From assembly GCA_041394905.1 (NCBI GenBank), contig JAWKHJ010000002.1:496001-560000 (forward strand): DNA of 64,000 nucleotides, read 5' to 3'. Shown piece by piece: positions 48,293-56,551 of the stretch (positions are counted from its first letter, which is position 1; each line of letters opens with the position of its first letter). A program made the position numbers and the translations under genes. The notes under the pieces were generated by a model. It was not told the origin of the DNA. It saw only the letters and a list, made by a program, of their open reading frames with translations, and made no database searches. This DNA comes from RI-231 sp041394905 (lineage in GTDB: Bacteria > Acidobacteriota > Terriglobia > Bryobacterales > UBA6623).

Positions 48293-50086
48293 ATGCCCGA
48301 TTCCGATCCCAGCCGAGTCTCAGAGCTCGAAGAAGAAACCCGGCGGCTACGCCGAGCCGTCGAAGAGCTCTCTATTCTCAATGCGATCGGTTCCGCCATC
48401 GGTTCGACGATGGATTTGAACGAAGTCGTCGAGCTGATCGTGCAGGAGAGCGTGAAGAACCTCAACGTGGAGCAGGCTGCCGTCATGCTCTTGCAGCAGG
48501 ACGAGGCGATCGATCCATTCCGCACCATGGCGCGCAAGGCGCACACCGGCAACGAGCTGGTGCCGTTTCGCTTCGGGCAGCAACTCACCGGCTGGATGCT
48601 CAAGAATCGCAAGCCGCTACTGATCAACGACATTCAGAGCGACGACCGGTTTCAATCGGTGGCGGTTTCGGACTTTCCGATTCGCTCGTTGTTGAGCGTT
48701 CCTCTGCGCGCCAAAGGTCAGATGGTCGGGCTGTTGAACGTATTCAACAAGCGCGGTGAAGAGGGGTTCACACGCGAAGACCAGCGCCTGCTGTCGATCA
48801 TCGCGTCGCAGTCTTCTCAGATCGTCGAAAACGCGCGTCTTTACGAAGAGCTGCAGCGCCGCAGCAAAGAGCTCGAGGAGTCCGAGCAGAAATATCGTGC
48901 GCTGATGCAAGAGGCCTCGGAGGCGATTCTGCTGGCGGCGGACTCAACCAAGCGCATCGTGGAGGTGAACGAGCGCGCCGAGACGTTGACGGGCCGGCCG
49001 CGCGAGCGGCTGATCGGCCGAACGTTGGCGCAGGTGCTGCCGATCCCCGAGCTCGAGGAGCCCGAGACGTACGACAAGATCGCCGAGTCGGGCAACCTGC
49101 GGCTCACCTTCTCGACCGATGCCGATGGCGAGCACAGGCGTTTCGACCTGAGCGCCACGCGGGTCAGCTACGGCGCGCACCGGCTGATCCAGGTGATTTG
49201 CCTAGACGTGACCGAGCGCGAAAAGCTGGCTGACCATTTGCGCGTCCACGCCCAAGAGCTCGAGCGAGAAGTTGAGGCCGCAACCAAGGATCTTCGCACC
49301 TCACAAGCCAAGCTCGTTCAGCAGGAAAAGATGGCGGCGTTGGGCCGACTGGTCGCCGGCGTGGCGCATGAGATGAATACGCCCATCGGCACGATCAACT
49401 CCAATGCCGATACGCTGGCGCGGTCGCTTTCCGTGCTGCGCGAAATGACGGCCGGCGAGAACGCGCCAGAGCAGCTCAAGGACAACAAACGCTTGGCGCA
49501 GGTGCTCAGCCTGCTCGACGACATCTCGCGCATCAACAAGTTGGCTTGCGAGCGCATCGTCTCGATCGTGGGCTCGTTGCGCAACTTCGCCCGGCTCGAC
49601 CAGGCGGAACTGCAAATGGCGGACCTGCACGAGGGGCTGGACTCGACCTTGACCCTGGTCTACCACGAGCTCAAGAACCGCATCGAGGTGGTCAAGGAAT
49701 ACGGCGACATTCCTCCGGTGCGCTGCCACCCGAACCAGATCAACCAGGTCTTCATGAATCTGTTGGTCAACGCCGCACAGGCGATCCCGGAGCGAGGCGA
49801 GATTCGGATCAAGACGTTTCGGGAGGGTGATATGGTGAAGGTGCAGATCGCCGACTCCGGCGTTGGAATCCCTCCGGCGAACCTGGAACGAATCTTCGAT
49901 CCGGGCTTTACGACGAAGGGCGTTGGAGTTGGAACGGGGTTGGGACTGTCGATCTGCTTCAAGATCGCGGAAGACCACAAGGGCGGCATCGACGTGGAGA
50001 GCGAGGTCGGCAAGGGCTCGGCGTTCACGCTGCGTCTACCGATCCCGAAGGACGTGTCGGCTGAGGGAAGCAATGAACGGGGCTGA
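48293..50086 (+). CDS. Cytosolic GAF-PAS sensor histidine kinase
   Basis: 597 residues without a transmembrane segment. A short coiled coil opens the chain (SRVSELEEETRRLRRAVEEL). GAF domain about 30-190 (FGQQLTGWMLKNRKPLLIND, IRSLLSVPLRAKGQMVGLLN). PAS about 200-320 (ILLAADSTKRIVEVNERAET). Then a second coiled coil and the H-box VAGVAHEMNTPIGTINSNAD with phospho-His. The HATPase has N-box NLLVNAAQAIPERG, G1 DSGVGIPPANLERIFDPGF and G2 GVGTGLGLSICFKIAEDHKG. Coupled by a 14-bp overlap to a response regulator gene. The GAF ligand is unknown. Confidence 0.92.
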   Translation: MPDSDPSRVSELEEETRRLRRAVEELSILNAIGSAIGSTMDLNEVVELIVQESVKNLNVEQAAVMLLQQDEAIDPFRTMARKAHTGNELVPFRFGQQLTGWMLKNRKPLLINDIQSDDRFQSVAVSDFPIRSLLSVPLRAKGQMVGLLNVFNKRGEEGFTREDQRLLSIIASQSSQIVENARLYEELQRRSKELEESEQKYRALMQEASEAILLAADSTKRIVEVNERAETLTGRPRERLIGRTLAQVLPIPELEEPETYDKIAESGNLRLTFSTDADGEHRRFDLSATRVSYGAHRLIQVICLDVTEREKLADHLRVHAQELEREVEAATKDLRTSQAKLVQQEKMAALGRLVAGVAHEMNTPIGTINSNADTLARSLSVLREMTAGENAPEQLKDNKRLAQVLSLLDDISRINKLACERIVSIVGSLRNFARLDQAELQMADLHEGLDSTLTLVYHELKNRIEVVKEYGDIPPVRCHPNQINQVFMNLLVNAAQAIPERGEIRIKTFREGDMVKVQIADSGVGIPPANLERIFDPGFTTKGVGVGTGLGLSICFKIAEDHKGGIDVESEVGKGSAFTLRLPIPKDVSAEGSNERG

Positions 50087-50555
50087 GAGGACGCCGGTGA
50101 TCGCAATCGTCGACGACGAAGAGATGGTGTTGACGAGCTTGCGCTCGTTCCTGATGCTCGAGACCGACTACGAGGTCTTGACGTTCAACTCGCCGAAGAG
50201 GGCGCTTGCGGAGCTCGCTGACAAAAACCTCGACCTGATCGTCTCCGACTATCTGATGCCCGAGATGAACGGCATCGAGCTGTTGCTCGAGATCAAGAAG
50301 CTGCATCCGTTCGCGACGCGCATTCTGTTGACGGGCTACGCGGACAAGGAAAACGCGATCAAGGCGATCAACGAGGTTGGTCTCTACCAGTACGTAGAAA
50401 AACCGTGGGATAACGACGACTTGCGAATCACCATCCAGAACGGGCTCGAGCGGCGCTTCCTCATGGAGAAGCTCGAGAACAAGATTCAGGAAGTACAGCG
50501 CGTGCAGCAGAGTTTGCAGGACATCCAGGCGCAGATCATCAAGGCCTTCATGTAG
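50073..50555 (+). CDS. Single-domain response regulator with C-terminal coiled coil
   Basis: 160 residues from ATG 50073, inside the end of the kinase gene. The receiver domain has acidic pocket IVDDEEMV, phospho-Asp in LDLIVSDYLMPEMNGIE, Thr/Ser switch LLTGYADKE and Lys in YVEKPWDNDDL. The last 40 residues (LERRFLMEKLENKIQEVQRV) are a predicted coiled coil with no DNA-binding or enzymatic output. The KPWDNDDL pattern is that of RpfG-type receivers, which usually carry an HD-GYP domain; here that is absent. Probably signals by protein contact with a partner. Confidence 0.9.
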   Translation: MNGAERTPVIAIVDDEEMVLTSLRSFLMLETDYEVLTFNSPKRALAELADKNLDLIVSDYLMPEMNGIELLLEIKKLHPFATRILLTGYADKENAIKAINEVGLYQYVEKPWDNDDLRITIQNGLERRFLMEKLENKIQEVQRVQQSLQDIQAQIIKAFM

Positions 50556-50557
50556 GT

Positions 50558-51628
50558 ATGCGATTTCCCGCTTTTGTGGTCGTCTTGGTTCTGTGCGCCG
50601 CGCCCGTGGCGGCCGCCGAGGAGGCCTTTTCGGTCGAGTTGGCCCCGCCGAGCGAAGGCAATCCGCGCAACACCGAAGGCGATGTGGCGGTCCTGCGCGA
50701 TGGGCGTTTGTTGGCGGTCTGGTCGGCTTTTCGCGGCGGCTCGCGGGATGATTCCACAGCGACCATTGTGGCGGCGCGCTCCTCCGACGGGGGCCGTACG
50801 TGGGAGCAGCCTTGGACGCTGCAGGAGAACACGGGCGCGCAGAACGTGATGTCGGCTAGCCTGCTGCGCTCGAAGACATCCGGCGACTTGCTGCTGTTCT
50901 TCGGTAAGAAGAACTCCACAAAGGATCTGCATTTTTGGGTGCGGCGGTCGAGCGACGACGGCGCGAGCTGGAGCGAGGCGACGATCGTCAACGCGGATCC
51001 CGGCTACTACGTGATGAACAACGCACGCGTGGTGCAGTTGCGCTCCGGGCGTTTGCTGGCGCCGATGGCGTGGAGCCCGGAGGTGTTTGCGCCGGGAACT
51101 GCATTCAAGACCGCCGTGTATTTTTCCGATGACGATGGGCGCACTTGGCGGCGTAGCTCTCCGGACCTGGAAGCGCCGAAGCGCGGTGCGATGGAGCCGG
51201 GCGTGGTTGAGCTATCCGATGGGCGAGTGTTGCAGATCATCCGTACGCAGACGGGCAAGATTTGGCGCAGCGTCTCGGCGGACGGCGGCGAGACGTGGTC
51301 GAAGGCCGAGCCCTGGACGATGACCTCGCCTGAGTCCCCGGCGACCATAGTGCGACTCGACGACGGACGGCTGGCCCTGTTCTGGAACCCGGACGTTGCG
51401 GAAGGCGAGGGACACCTGGGGCCGCGCACGCCGCTGGTCGTGGCGACCTCGCGCGACGACGGCAAGACCTGGTCGAAGCCAAAACGGCTAGAGCACGAAG
51501 AGGGTGCGAGCTTCGCCTACCTGAGCGCGACGCAACTGGGCGAACGCTTGCTGCTGACCTACTGGGTTGGCCGTGACCGGCAGTATGGTTTGCGCTTTCG
51601 CAGCCTGCCGCTGTCGTTCCTGGACTGA
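50558..51628 (+). CDS. Secreted sialidase-fold (BNR/Asp-box) glycosidase-like protein
   Basis: 356 residues. Signal peptide MRFPAFVVVLVLCAAPVAAA. A six-bladed beta-propeller is indicated by five Asp-box motifs: SSDGGRTW, SSDDGASW, SDDDGRTW, SADGGETW and SRDDGKTW. The family includes exo-alpha-sialidases (GH33) and related GH proteins; I cannot confirm the Arg triad or the FRIP motif, so the activity could be another glycan hydrolase. It begins 2 bp after the response regulator and overlaps the Nudix gene (TGATG). Confidence 0.8.
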   Translation: MRFPAFVVVLVLCAAPVAAAEEAFSVELAPPSEGNPRNTEGDVAVLRDGRLLAVWSAFRGGSRDDSTATIVAARSSDGGRTWEQPWTLQENTGAQNVMSASLLRSKTSGDLLLFFGKKNSTKDLHFWVRRSSDDGASWSEATIVNADPGYYVMNNARVVQLRSGRLLAPMAWSPEVFAPGTAFKTAVYFSDDDGRTWRRSSPDLEAPKRGAMEPGVVELSDGRVLQIIRTQTGKIWRSVSADGGETWSKAEPWTMTSPESPATIVRLDDGRLALFWNPDVAEGEGHLGPRTPLVVATSRDDGKTWSKPKRLEHEEGASFAYLSATQLGERLLLTYWVGRDRQYGLRFRSLPLSFLD

Positions 51629-52031
51629 TGCCCAAGCGAATCAAGACGATCCTGGCCGCCGGGGAGTGCTGTGGCGTGAACGCGATGGGGCGCGCGAGGT
51701 CGCGCTGATCTACCGCGAGCGCTACGGCGGAGAATGGTCGTTGCCCAAGGGCAAGCTCGAAAAGGGCGAGAGCTTCGAGGATGCCGCGGTGCGCGAGATT
51801 CTCGAAGAGACGGCTTGCCACGCTGAGATCGAGGAATTCCTTGCGTCGCTCGACTACCGCGTCAAAGGCAAGCCGAAGGTCGTGTTGTTTTACTGCATGC
51901 GCGTCTTGGAAGAGCGCCTGTTTCAGCCAAGTGCGGAGATCCAAGCGCTCGAGTGGCTCGAGCCTGAGACGGCGCTCGAGCGCTTGGCGCACGGGCAGGA
52001 GCGCAAGGTGCTGCGGATCTGGATGGGCTAA
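51628..52031 (+). CDS. Nudix hydrolase (one frame break near 51660)
   Basis: Starts MPKRIKTILAAG at ATG 51628, whose A is the last base of the preceding stop codon (TGATG). Restoring one G in the GGGG run near 51660 gives AAGGVLWRERDGAREVALIY. The Nudix box GKLEKGESFEDAAVREILEE continuing TAC has the G-x5-E-x7-REUxEE-x-G shape, with Ala-Cys in place of the last Gly-U. Family members hydrolyse nucleoside diphosphates linked to another group. About 134 residues. The convergent sulfatase stop is immediately after. Confidence 0.8.
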
Positions 52032-53405
52032 CTACTCCTTGCCTGTGGCGCCGTCCGCTAGTTGCACCGCGAGGTCGTCGCGGGTTTCCAGGCCCCAGGC
52101 GCGTAGTGTTGCCGCCATCTCGCGCACGACTTCAGGTTTCTGGGCATAGAGATTGCGCTTTTCGTTCGGGTCGGCGGTCAGGTCGTAGAGCTCTCCAGGG
52201 CGAATCGCCGGGTTGTTGTCGAATAAGCGCAGGATCAGCTTGTAGCGTTCGGTCCGGAGCGCGCGCTCTTCGTAGAAGGAACCGTCGATGGCGGCCTGCG
52301 GCAGGTTCTCGACGACGATCGGGCGATCCCAGCGGTCGCGGCCTTCGCGCACCAACGAGATTAGGCTCTCGCCGTGCAGGAAGGGCCTGGTGGGGCTTGG
52401 GTGGGTCCCCATCACGGGCGCAACACCGGCCGCTTCGAGAATGGTGGGCATCAGGTCGACTGAGCTGACGCCGGACTTCCAGCGCTTGCCCTGCGGCAAC
52501 TGCTTGGGGAAGCGCAGGATCAGCGGGATGCGGGCGACCTCGTCGTAGGAGACGCACATTCCCTCTGACGTGCCCGGCCGTTCTTCCCATGTGCGGGCGT
52601 GCTCGGTGGTTGCGATGATCAGCGTGTTGTCGAGTTGGCCGGTGCGCTCGAGCGCTTCGAGGATGCGGCCGACGTTCCAATCGAGGTTTGCTACGGAGCC
52701 GTAGTAACCGGCGTGCTCGTCGCCCTGGTAGTGCTCCAGGAAGCGCTTGGGCGGGTCGAGCGGCTCATGCGGCGCGTAGTAGCTCTGATAGAGCATCCAG
52801 GGCTCGTCCTGATGATCTTCGATGAAGCCGATGCCTTGGTCGGTATGGACGTCCGGCCGATAGCGCGACTTGTGGGGCTCGCCAATCCAGTGGCGCAGCA
52901 GCGAGTTGAAGCTCTTCCAGTAGTCGAACAGACCGGGGTTGAGCGCGCCCAGGTGCCATTTGCCAATGTGGCCCGTGGCGTAGCCGGCGTTGTTGAGGAA
53001 GTATGGCCAGTTGTCGATCAGCCGGAAACGCGGGTCGCGAAACGGATCAATGATCGGCTCTTGGTAGTTGCTCGCCAGCTTGCCGGGCGTGATCGGGTAG
53101 ACGTTGCGGCGTAGCCCGTGCCAGTGCGGATAGCTGCCGGTCAAAATCGAGGCGCGCGTCGGGCCGCACAGAGCCTGCGGCACGTAGCAACTCTCGAACA
53201 AGACGCCTTCCTTGGCTAGGCGGTCGAGGTTGGGCGTATGAACCTTACGCATGCCGTAAGCGCCGATGGCGTCGCGGCGGCATTTGTCGAAGAGTAGGAA
53301 GAGGATGTTCGGCGGACGATCGGAGGACGACTGTGCGGAAACGGTTTGCGCCGGCGCTGCGAGAGACGCAACGCCGGCGCTGGAAAGAAACGAACGACGA
53401 TCCAT
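52032..53405 (-). CDS. Tat-exported type I sulfatase
   Basis: 457 residues. Tat-like N-terminus MDRRSFLSSAGVASLAAPAQ. Begins PPNILFLLFDKCRRDAIGAY; the formylglycine site CGPTRASILTGSYPHWHG has the CxPxR motif. The metal site segments TTEHARTWEERPG and LGALNPGLFDYWK, and GHIGKWHLG, are typical. Hydrolyses sulfate esters of polysaccharides or small molecules. It lies 39 bp downstream of the peptidoglycan-binding gene in a same-strand series that ends with the IclR gene at the other side. Confidence 0.9.
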   Translation of the reverse strand: MDRRSFLSSAGVASLAAPAQTVSAQSSSDRPPNILFLLFDKCRRDAIGAYGMRKVHTPNLDRLAKEGVLFESCYVPQALCGPTRASILTGSYPHWHGLRRNVYPITPGKLASNYQEPIIDPFRDPRFRLIDNWPYFLNNAGYATGHIGKWHLGALNPGLFDYWKSFNSLLRHWIGEPHKSRYRPDVHTDQGIGFIEDHQDEPWMLYQSYYAPHEPLDPPKRFLEHYQGDEHAGYYGSVANLDWNVGRILEALERTGQLDNTLIIATTEHARTWEERPGTSEGMCVSYDEVARIPLILRFPKQLPQGKRWKSGVSSVDLMPTILEAAGVAPVMGTHPSPTRPFLHGESLISLVREGRDRWDRPIVVENLPQAAIDGSFYEERALRTERYKLILRLFDNNPAIRPGELYDLTADPNEKRNLYAQKPEVVREMAATLRAWGLETRDDLAVQLADGATGKE

Positions 53406-53444
53406 GGTTCCGGTATGATACCGCCGCCGTCGCCGCCAGAGCGA

Positions 53445-54257
53445 CTAGTCTAGGTCAAGCTTCTTGCGGGTTTTCGCGTCAAGCTCGCCCGTTTGCGCCA
53501 GCTTGTGCTTGGCTTGGAACTCGCGGATGGCCTCTTCGGTGTTCGGCCCCATCACGCCGTCAACATTTCCTTCGTAGTAGCCCATCGCGGCAAGCTTGGC
53601 CTGCGCTTTGCGGGTGTCGTCCACCGTCTGGCGCGTGTCGTAGCTGGCGCTTGAGTCGACCGCGGTCTTGTCGTCCTCGTCGAAGACTTCCTTGATCGCG
53701 CCACCGGCCTTCTTCAAGCCCGTGCCCGCACCTTCGAGCCCTGCTTCCAGGCCATCGCCGGTGGCTTCAATCCCTTTCTCGAGCCCCTTGCCGGCGGCGT
53801 TGCCTGCCTTGTCCATGGCATTGTCGACAGGCTCGCCAGTGGAGTGCGTACCGCGGCCGGCGGCGTGGATGCCTTTGCCGGTGGCCTCGCCGCCCTTGCG
53901 CACGCCTTCTTCGGTGGCGTGGGCGGCCTTTTCGAGCGCGTTGCGGTCTGTGTGGTTCCTAACTTTGATGTCCATCTCGTCAAGCGTTTTCGCGTCGAGA
54001 TAGCCGGTCTCCGGAAGACCTTCTTTACGCTGGTAAGCCTTGACTGCTTCCATCGTCTCGGGCCCGGCAATCCCGTCGACCGAGCCGTTATAAAGTCCCT
54101 GTTTTTGCAATTTTTTCTGCGCGCGCCGAATGGTGTTGACTTGAACCGCGTTTTCGCTTTGCGCGCTGCCGGGGGCCGCGGGCATCGCCATCGGATAGGA
54201 CAGCGTCAAAGCCAGGGCCAAAGGCGCCTGGATCCAAAGTTTTTTCGAAAAATTCAT
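53445..54257 (-). CDS. Secreted protein with two peptidoglycan-binding domains and a glycine-rich helical linker
   Basis: About 270 residues from ATG 54257 with AGGAGG at 9 nt. Signal peptide MNFSKKLWIQAPLALALTLS. First PG-binding_1 module: IRRAQKKLQKQGLYNGSVDG to YQRKEGLPETGYLDAKTL. Second module: RKAQAKLAAMGYYEGNVDG to FQAKHKLAQTGELDAKTRKK. Between them about 90 residues repeat Gly every four or five positions (GKGIHAAGRGTHSTGEP, GKGLEKGIEATGDGLEAGLE), with a glycine-zipper appearance. PG-binding domains tether proteins to the cell wall. The transcript leader has a hairpin that masks the ribosome site. Confidence 0.8.
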   Translation of the reverse strand: MNFSKKLWIQAPLALALTLSYPMAMPAAPGSAQSENAVQVNTIRRAQKKLQKQGLYNGSVDGIAGPETMEAVKAYQRKEGLPETGYLDAKTLDEMDIKVRNHTDRNALEKAAHATEEGVRKGGEATGKGIHAAGRGTHSTGEPVDNAMDKAGNAAGKGLEKGIEATGDGLEAGLEGAGTGLKKAGGAIKEVFDEDDKTAVDSSASYDTRQTVDDTRKAQAKLAAMGYYEGNVDGVMGPNTEEAIREFQAKHKLAQTGELDAKTRKKLDLD

Positions 54258-54263
54258 TGAGCA

Positions 54264-54340
54264 AAACCTCCTGTCGCCTCTACGCCGGCGCTCTCCGGCT
54301 CTCAACGACGGTTGTGCTGAGTGGATCAAACAGGAGGTTT
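54264..54340 (-). promoter_or_regulatory. Ribosome-site-masking inverted repeat in the leader of the peptidoglycan-binding gene
   Basis: On the minus-strand transcript the Shine-Dalgarno segment ACAGGAGGTTT (54274-54264) is perfectly complementary over 11 nt to AAACCTCCTGT (54340-54330) lying 55 nt upstream. AGGAGG ends 9 nt before ATG 54257. A smaller stem GCCGG/CCGGC (54299-54295 with 54288-54284) lies in the loop. The structure would block initiation until opened. Confidence 0.6.
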
Positions 54341-54365
54341 CGCTGTTACAGCGGGCGGCGAGCCT

Positions 54366-55576
54366 TTACAAACCGCTCGTGTCGACAATGTACAGGTTCA
54401 GACGGCCGCTTTCCTGGCTGGTGAAGAGTACTTTGGAGCCGTCTTTATTCCACACCGGACGCGGTTCGTTGAGGTACTTTCGCGCGGGAAACCAGATTCC
54501 CCAGTTGCGGAATGGGAAGCGCGAGTCGGCCGGCTCGTCGGGTTTTGAGCCCAGGGGGATCGTGACGAGTTGGCGCATCGTGTTGGCCTTGGTGTCGATG
54601 ATGGCGAGGCCATTTCCCATCGGGCCGCCGTAGCAGTCGGTGACGATCAAGTGCTGCTTGGTCGGGTGGTAGCTGGGATGCCCGGCCGGAACGTGGTCCG
54701 CGCCGAAAGCGACGCGCTCGATGCCCGTGTCGGCGTCGACTTCGATCAGCCGTTGGTAGTTGGTTAACGGCTCGCGGCGGACGAAAACGATGGCCTTGCC
54801 GTCGGGGCGCCAGTTGGGGTGGTGCAGGTCGTCAGCCAGCCAGCGCAATTGGCGCGTCTTCAAGTCGTAGACAAAGATCTCGACGAGGGCGGGGAAGTCC
54901 TCGCGGGTGCGGTGGACGATCATGATCTTGTCGCCAGTGGGGTTGTAGCGCGTGTTCTGGAGCTGCGAGGGGTTGTGACGCGTCAGCTCGCGGTTGGGCG
55001 TGAGCGCCAGCGCACGTTCCAGCGTCACGAGCGGCTCGTAACGCTTCTCGTCCAGGTGATAGACCCCCTGCTCGTTGACGTCGCCGCAGGAGAGCGTCTT
55101 GCCGTCCGGACTCAGCCGCGTACAGGGAACCGGCGTGTTGACCTTCTCGACCGCGCCGCCCGCCGCAGGCACGCGCACCATGGCGGCAGGAGAGCTACGC
55201 GTGTCCAAAAGTAGATGTACTCGCCCTTGGGACCCCAGACCTGATTGACGCCCACGTGGTAGTGGCCTTGGAGGTTGTCGACGAGCTTGCGCTCGTTCGA
55301 GCCGTCGGCGTCCATCACCCAAAGTGCGCCGGGGTAGCGGCCGGTGGCGGTGAGCTTGTCGACATCGGCGTTGAAGCGGAAGAATGCGATCTTCGACTCG
55401 TCCGGCGACCAGGGCGAGATGAAGTAGTAGTGGTGCGTCTCGTGCTGTTTGCTGACGAAACGGGTGATCTTCGCGCCGGTGACGGGGTCGCGGAGCTGCT
55501 CGACCCTTTGGCCGGGCAGAGTGGCTGCCAGGGCGACGAGCAGCAAGGGGAGCAGGGAGCGTGTCTCGAGGGTCAT
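54366..55576 (-). CDS. Secreted oligogalacturonate-lyase-like/TolB-like beta-propeller (one frame break near 55205)
   Basis: About 403 residues after restoring one G near 55205 (YIYFW then DTRSSPAAMVRVPAAGGA). Signal peptide MTLETRSLLPLLLVALAATL. Propeller blades: RFVSKQHETHHYYFISPWSP, YHVGVNQVWGPKGEYIYF, MIVHRTREDFPALVEIFVYD, HPNWRPDGKAIVFVRREPL and HPSYHPTKQHLIVTDCYGG. The histidine positions and blade style match Pectate_lyase22 oligogalacturonate lyases, which cleave unsaturated digalacturonate. A plain TolB-like propeller is the alternative. It is 42 bp downstream of the IclR gene on the same strand. Confidence 0.6.
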
Positions 55577-55618
55577 GAGTTGGACTACACCTTGGATTGG
55601 AACTTAGAACATGCGGGC

Positions 55619-56446
55619 CTAGAGCGCGGCGGGCGGCGTGCGCCCGCGGGCCGCCGGCCGATAGCCGAGTTGCATGGAAACTTTGGTCGCAGCCTCGCGC
55701 ACGAGGGCGGCGCGTTCCTCGACGGTTTCGTTGGTCAGCGCTAAGACGGGGCCGCTGATGCTGATGGCGGCCACCGCAGCGCCTTCGCTGTCGAAGATGG
55801 GCGAGGCGACGCAGCGCACGCCCTGGATCATCTCTTCATCGTCGACGGCATAGCCGCGAGCCCGTGTCTTGCGCGCCTCCTGGAGGATGCCGGCCGCCGA
55901 GACGATCGTCTTCGGCGTGTAGCGCGGGCGGTCGACTTCAGTCAGCGCATCGATCTCCTGCCGGCTGCGGTAAGCCAGCATCGCCTTGCCGAGTGCGGTC
56001 GAGTGGACCGGCCAGCGCTCGCCGATCTCGGCTACCAGGTGCGCCAAGCCGGGCGGGGTAATCGAGTTGAGGTAGAGCAGGCTGCGCTCGTGCCAGGCGC
56101 CGAGGCTCACTACGAGGCCACTCTCGTAGGCGATGGACTGCAACAGCGGCAACGCTGCGCGGTAGACGGGCGAGTTGCGCAAGTAGGCCGTACCTGCCCA
56201 GAAGGCTTTGGGGCTCAGGCGGTAGAGCTTGGTTCGCGGATCTTGATCGACCAAGCCGGCGGCGGCGAGCGTCCGGACCATCCGGTGCGCGGAGCCCTTC
56301 ACCATCCGCAGCCGCGCGCCAATCTCGGTCAGCGAAAGCTCGTACGGCGGGTCTGCGAGGGCTTGGAAAACCTGTAAGCAACGCAGCGTTGAGCTCATCG
56401 GTTCCGACGAGGACGATTGGCGCTTAGCATTGGCGGCGGACGGCAT
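55619..56446 (-). CDS. IclR-family transcriptional regulator
   Basis: About 275 residues from ATG 56446 (MPSAANAKRQSSSSEPMSST); an ATG 16 codons later is possible. The winged helix is RCLQVFQALADPPYELSLTE with recognition helix RMVKGSAHRMVRTLAAAGLV. The effector domain has HSTALGKAMLAYRSRQEIDA and GIQGVRCVASPIFDSEGAAV-type segments. IclR regulators often control sugar-acid, aromatic or pectin catabolism (for example KdgR). The gene is divergent from a TonB-dependent receptor, with two interleaved inverted repeats in the 105-bp gap. Confidence 0.9.
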   Translation of the reverse strand: MPSAANAKRQSSSSEPMSSTLRCLQVFQALADPPYELSLTEIGARLRMVKGSAHRMVRTLAAAGLVDQDPRTKLYRLSPKAFWAGTAYLRNSPVYRAALPLLQSIAYESGLVVSLGAWHERSLLYLNSITPPGLAHLVAEIGERWPVHSTALGKAMLAYRSRQEIDALTEVDRPRYTPKTIVSAAGILQEARKTRARGYAVDDEEMIQGVRCVASPIFDSEGAAVAAISISGPVLALTNETVEERAALVREAATKVSMQLGYRPAARGRTPPAAL

Positions 56447-56503
56447 CGTGGGCGGTTGACAAAGCCCGCAGGCTTCTCCTAACCTCCCACCAGCATAGAA
56501 CAT

Positions 56504-56528
56504 GGAATAAGGTTTCGTATTCCGAAAC
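56504..56528. promoter_or_regulatory. Interleaved inverted repeats, probable IclR operator
   Basis: GGAATA (56504-56509) / TATTCC (56518-56523) and GTTTCG (56512-56517) / CGAAAC (56523-56528) share the same short stretch 24-48 bp before the receptor ATG. Both palindromes are perfect. IclR proteins bind such imperfect or perfect dyads near promoters. Confidence 0.55.
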
Positions 56529-56551
56529 TCCGTATTGATTGAGGAGAGCTC

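Noticed and set aside
56456..56500. TTGACA at 56456 as the -35 of the receptor promoter
   Set aside because: The hexamer 17 bp downstream is CCTAAC-like, not a -10. The real promoter may be activator-dependent.
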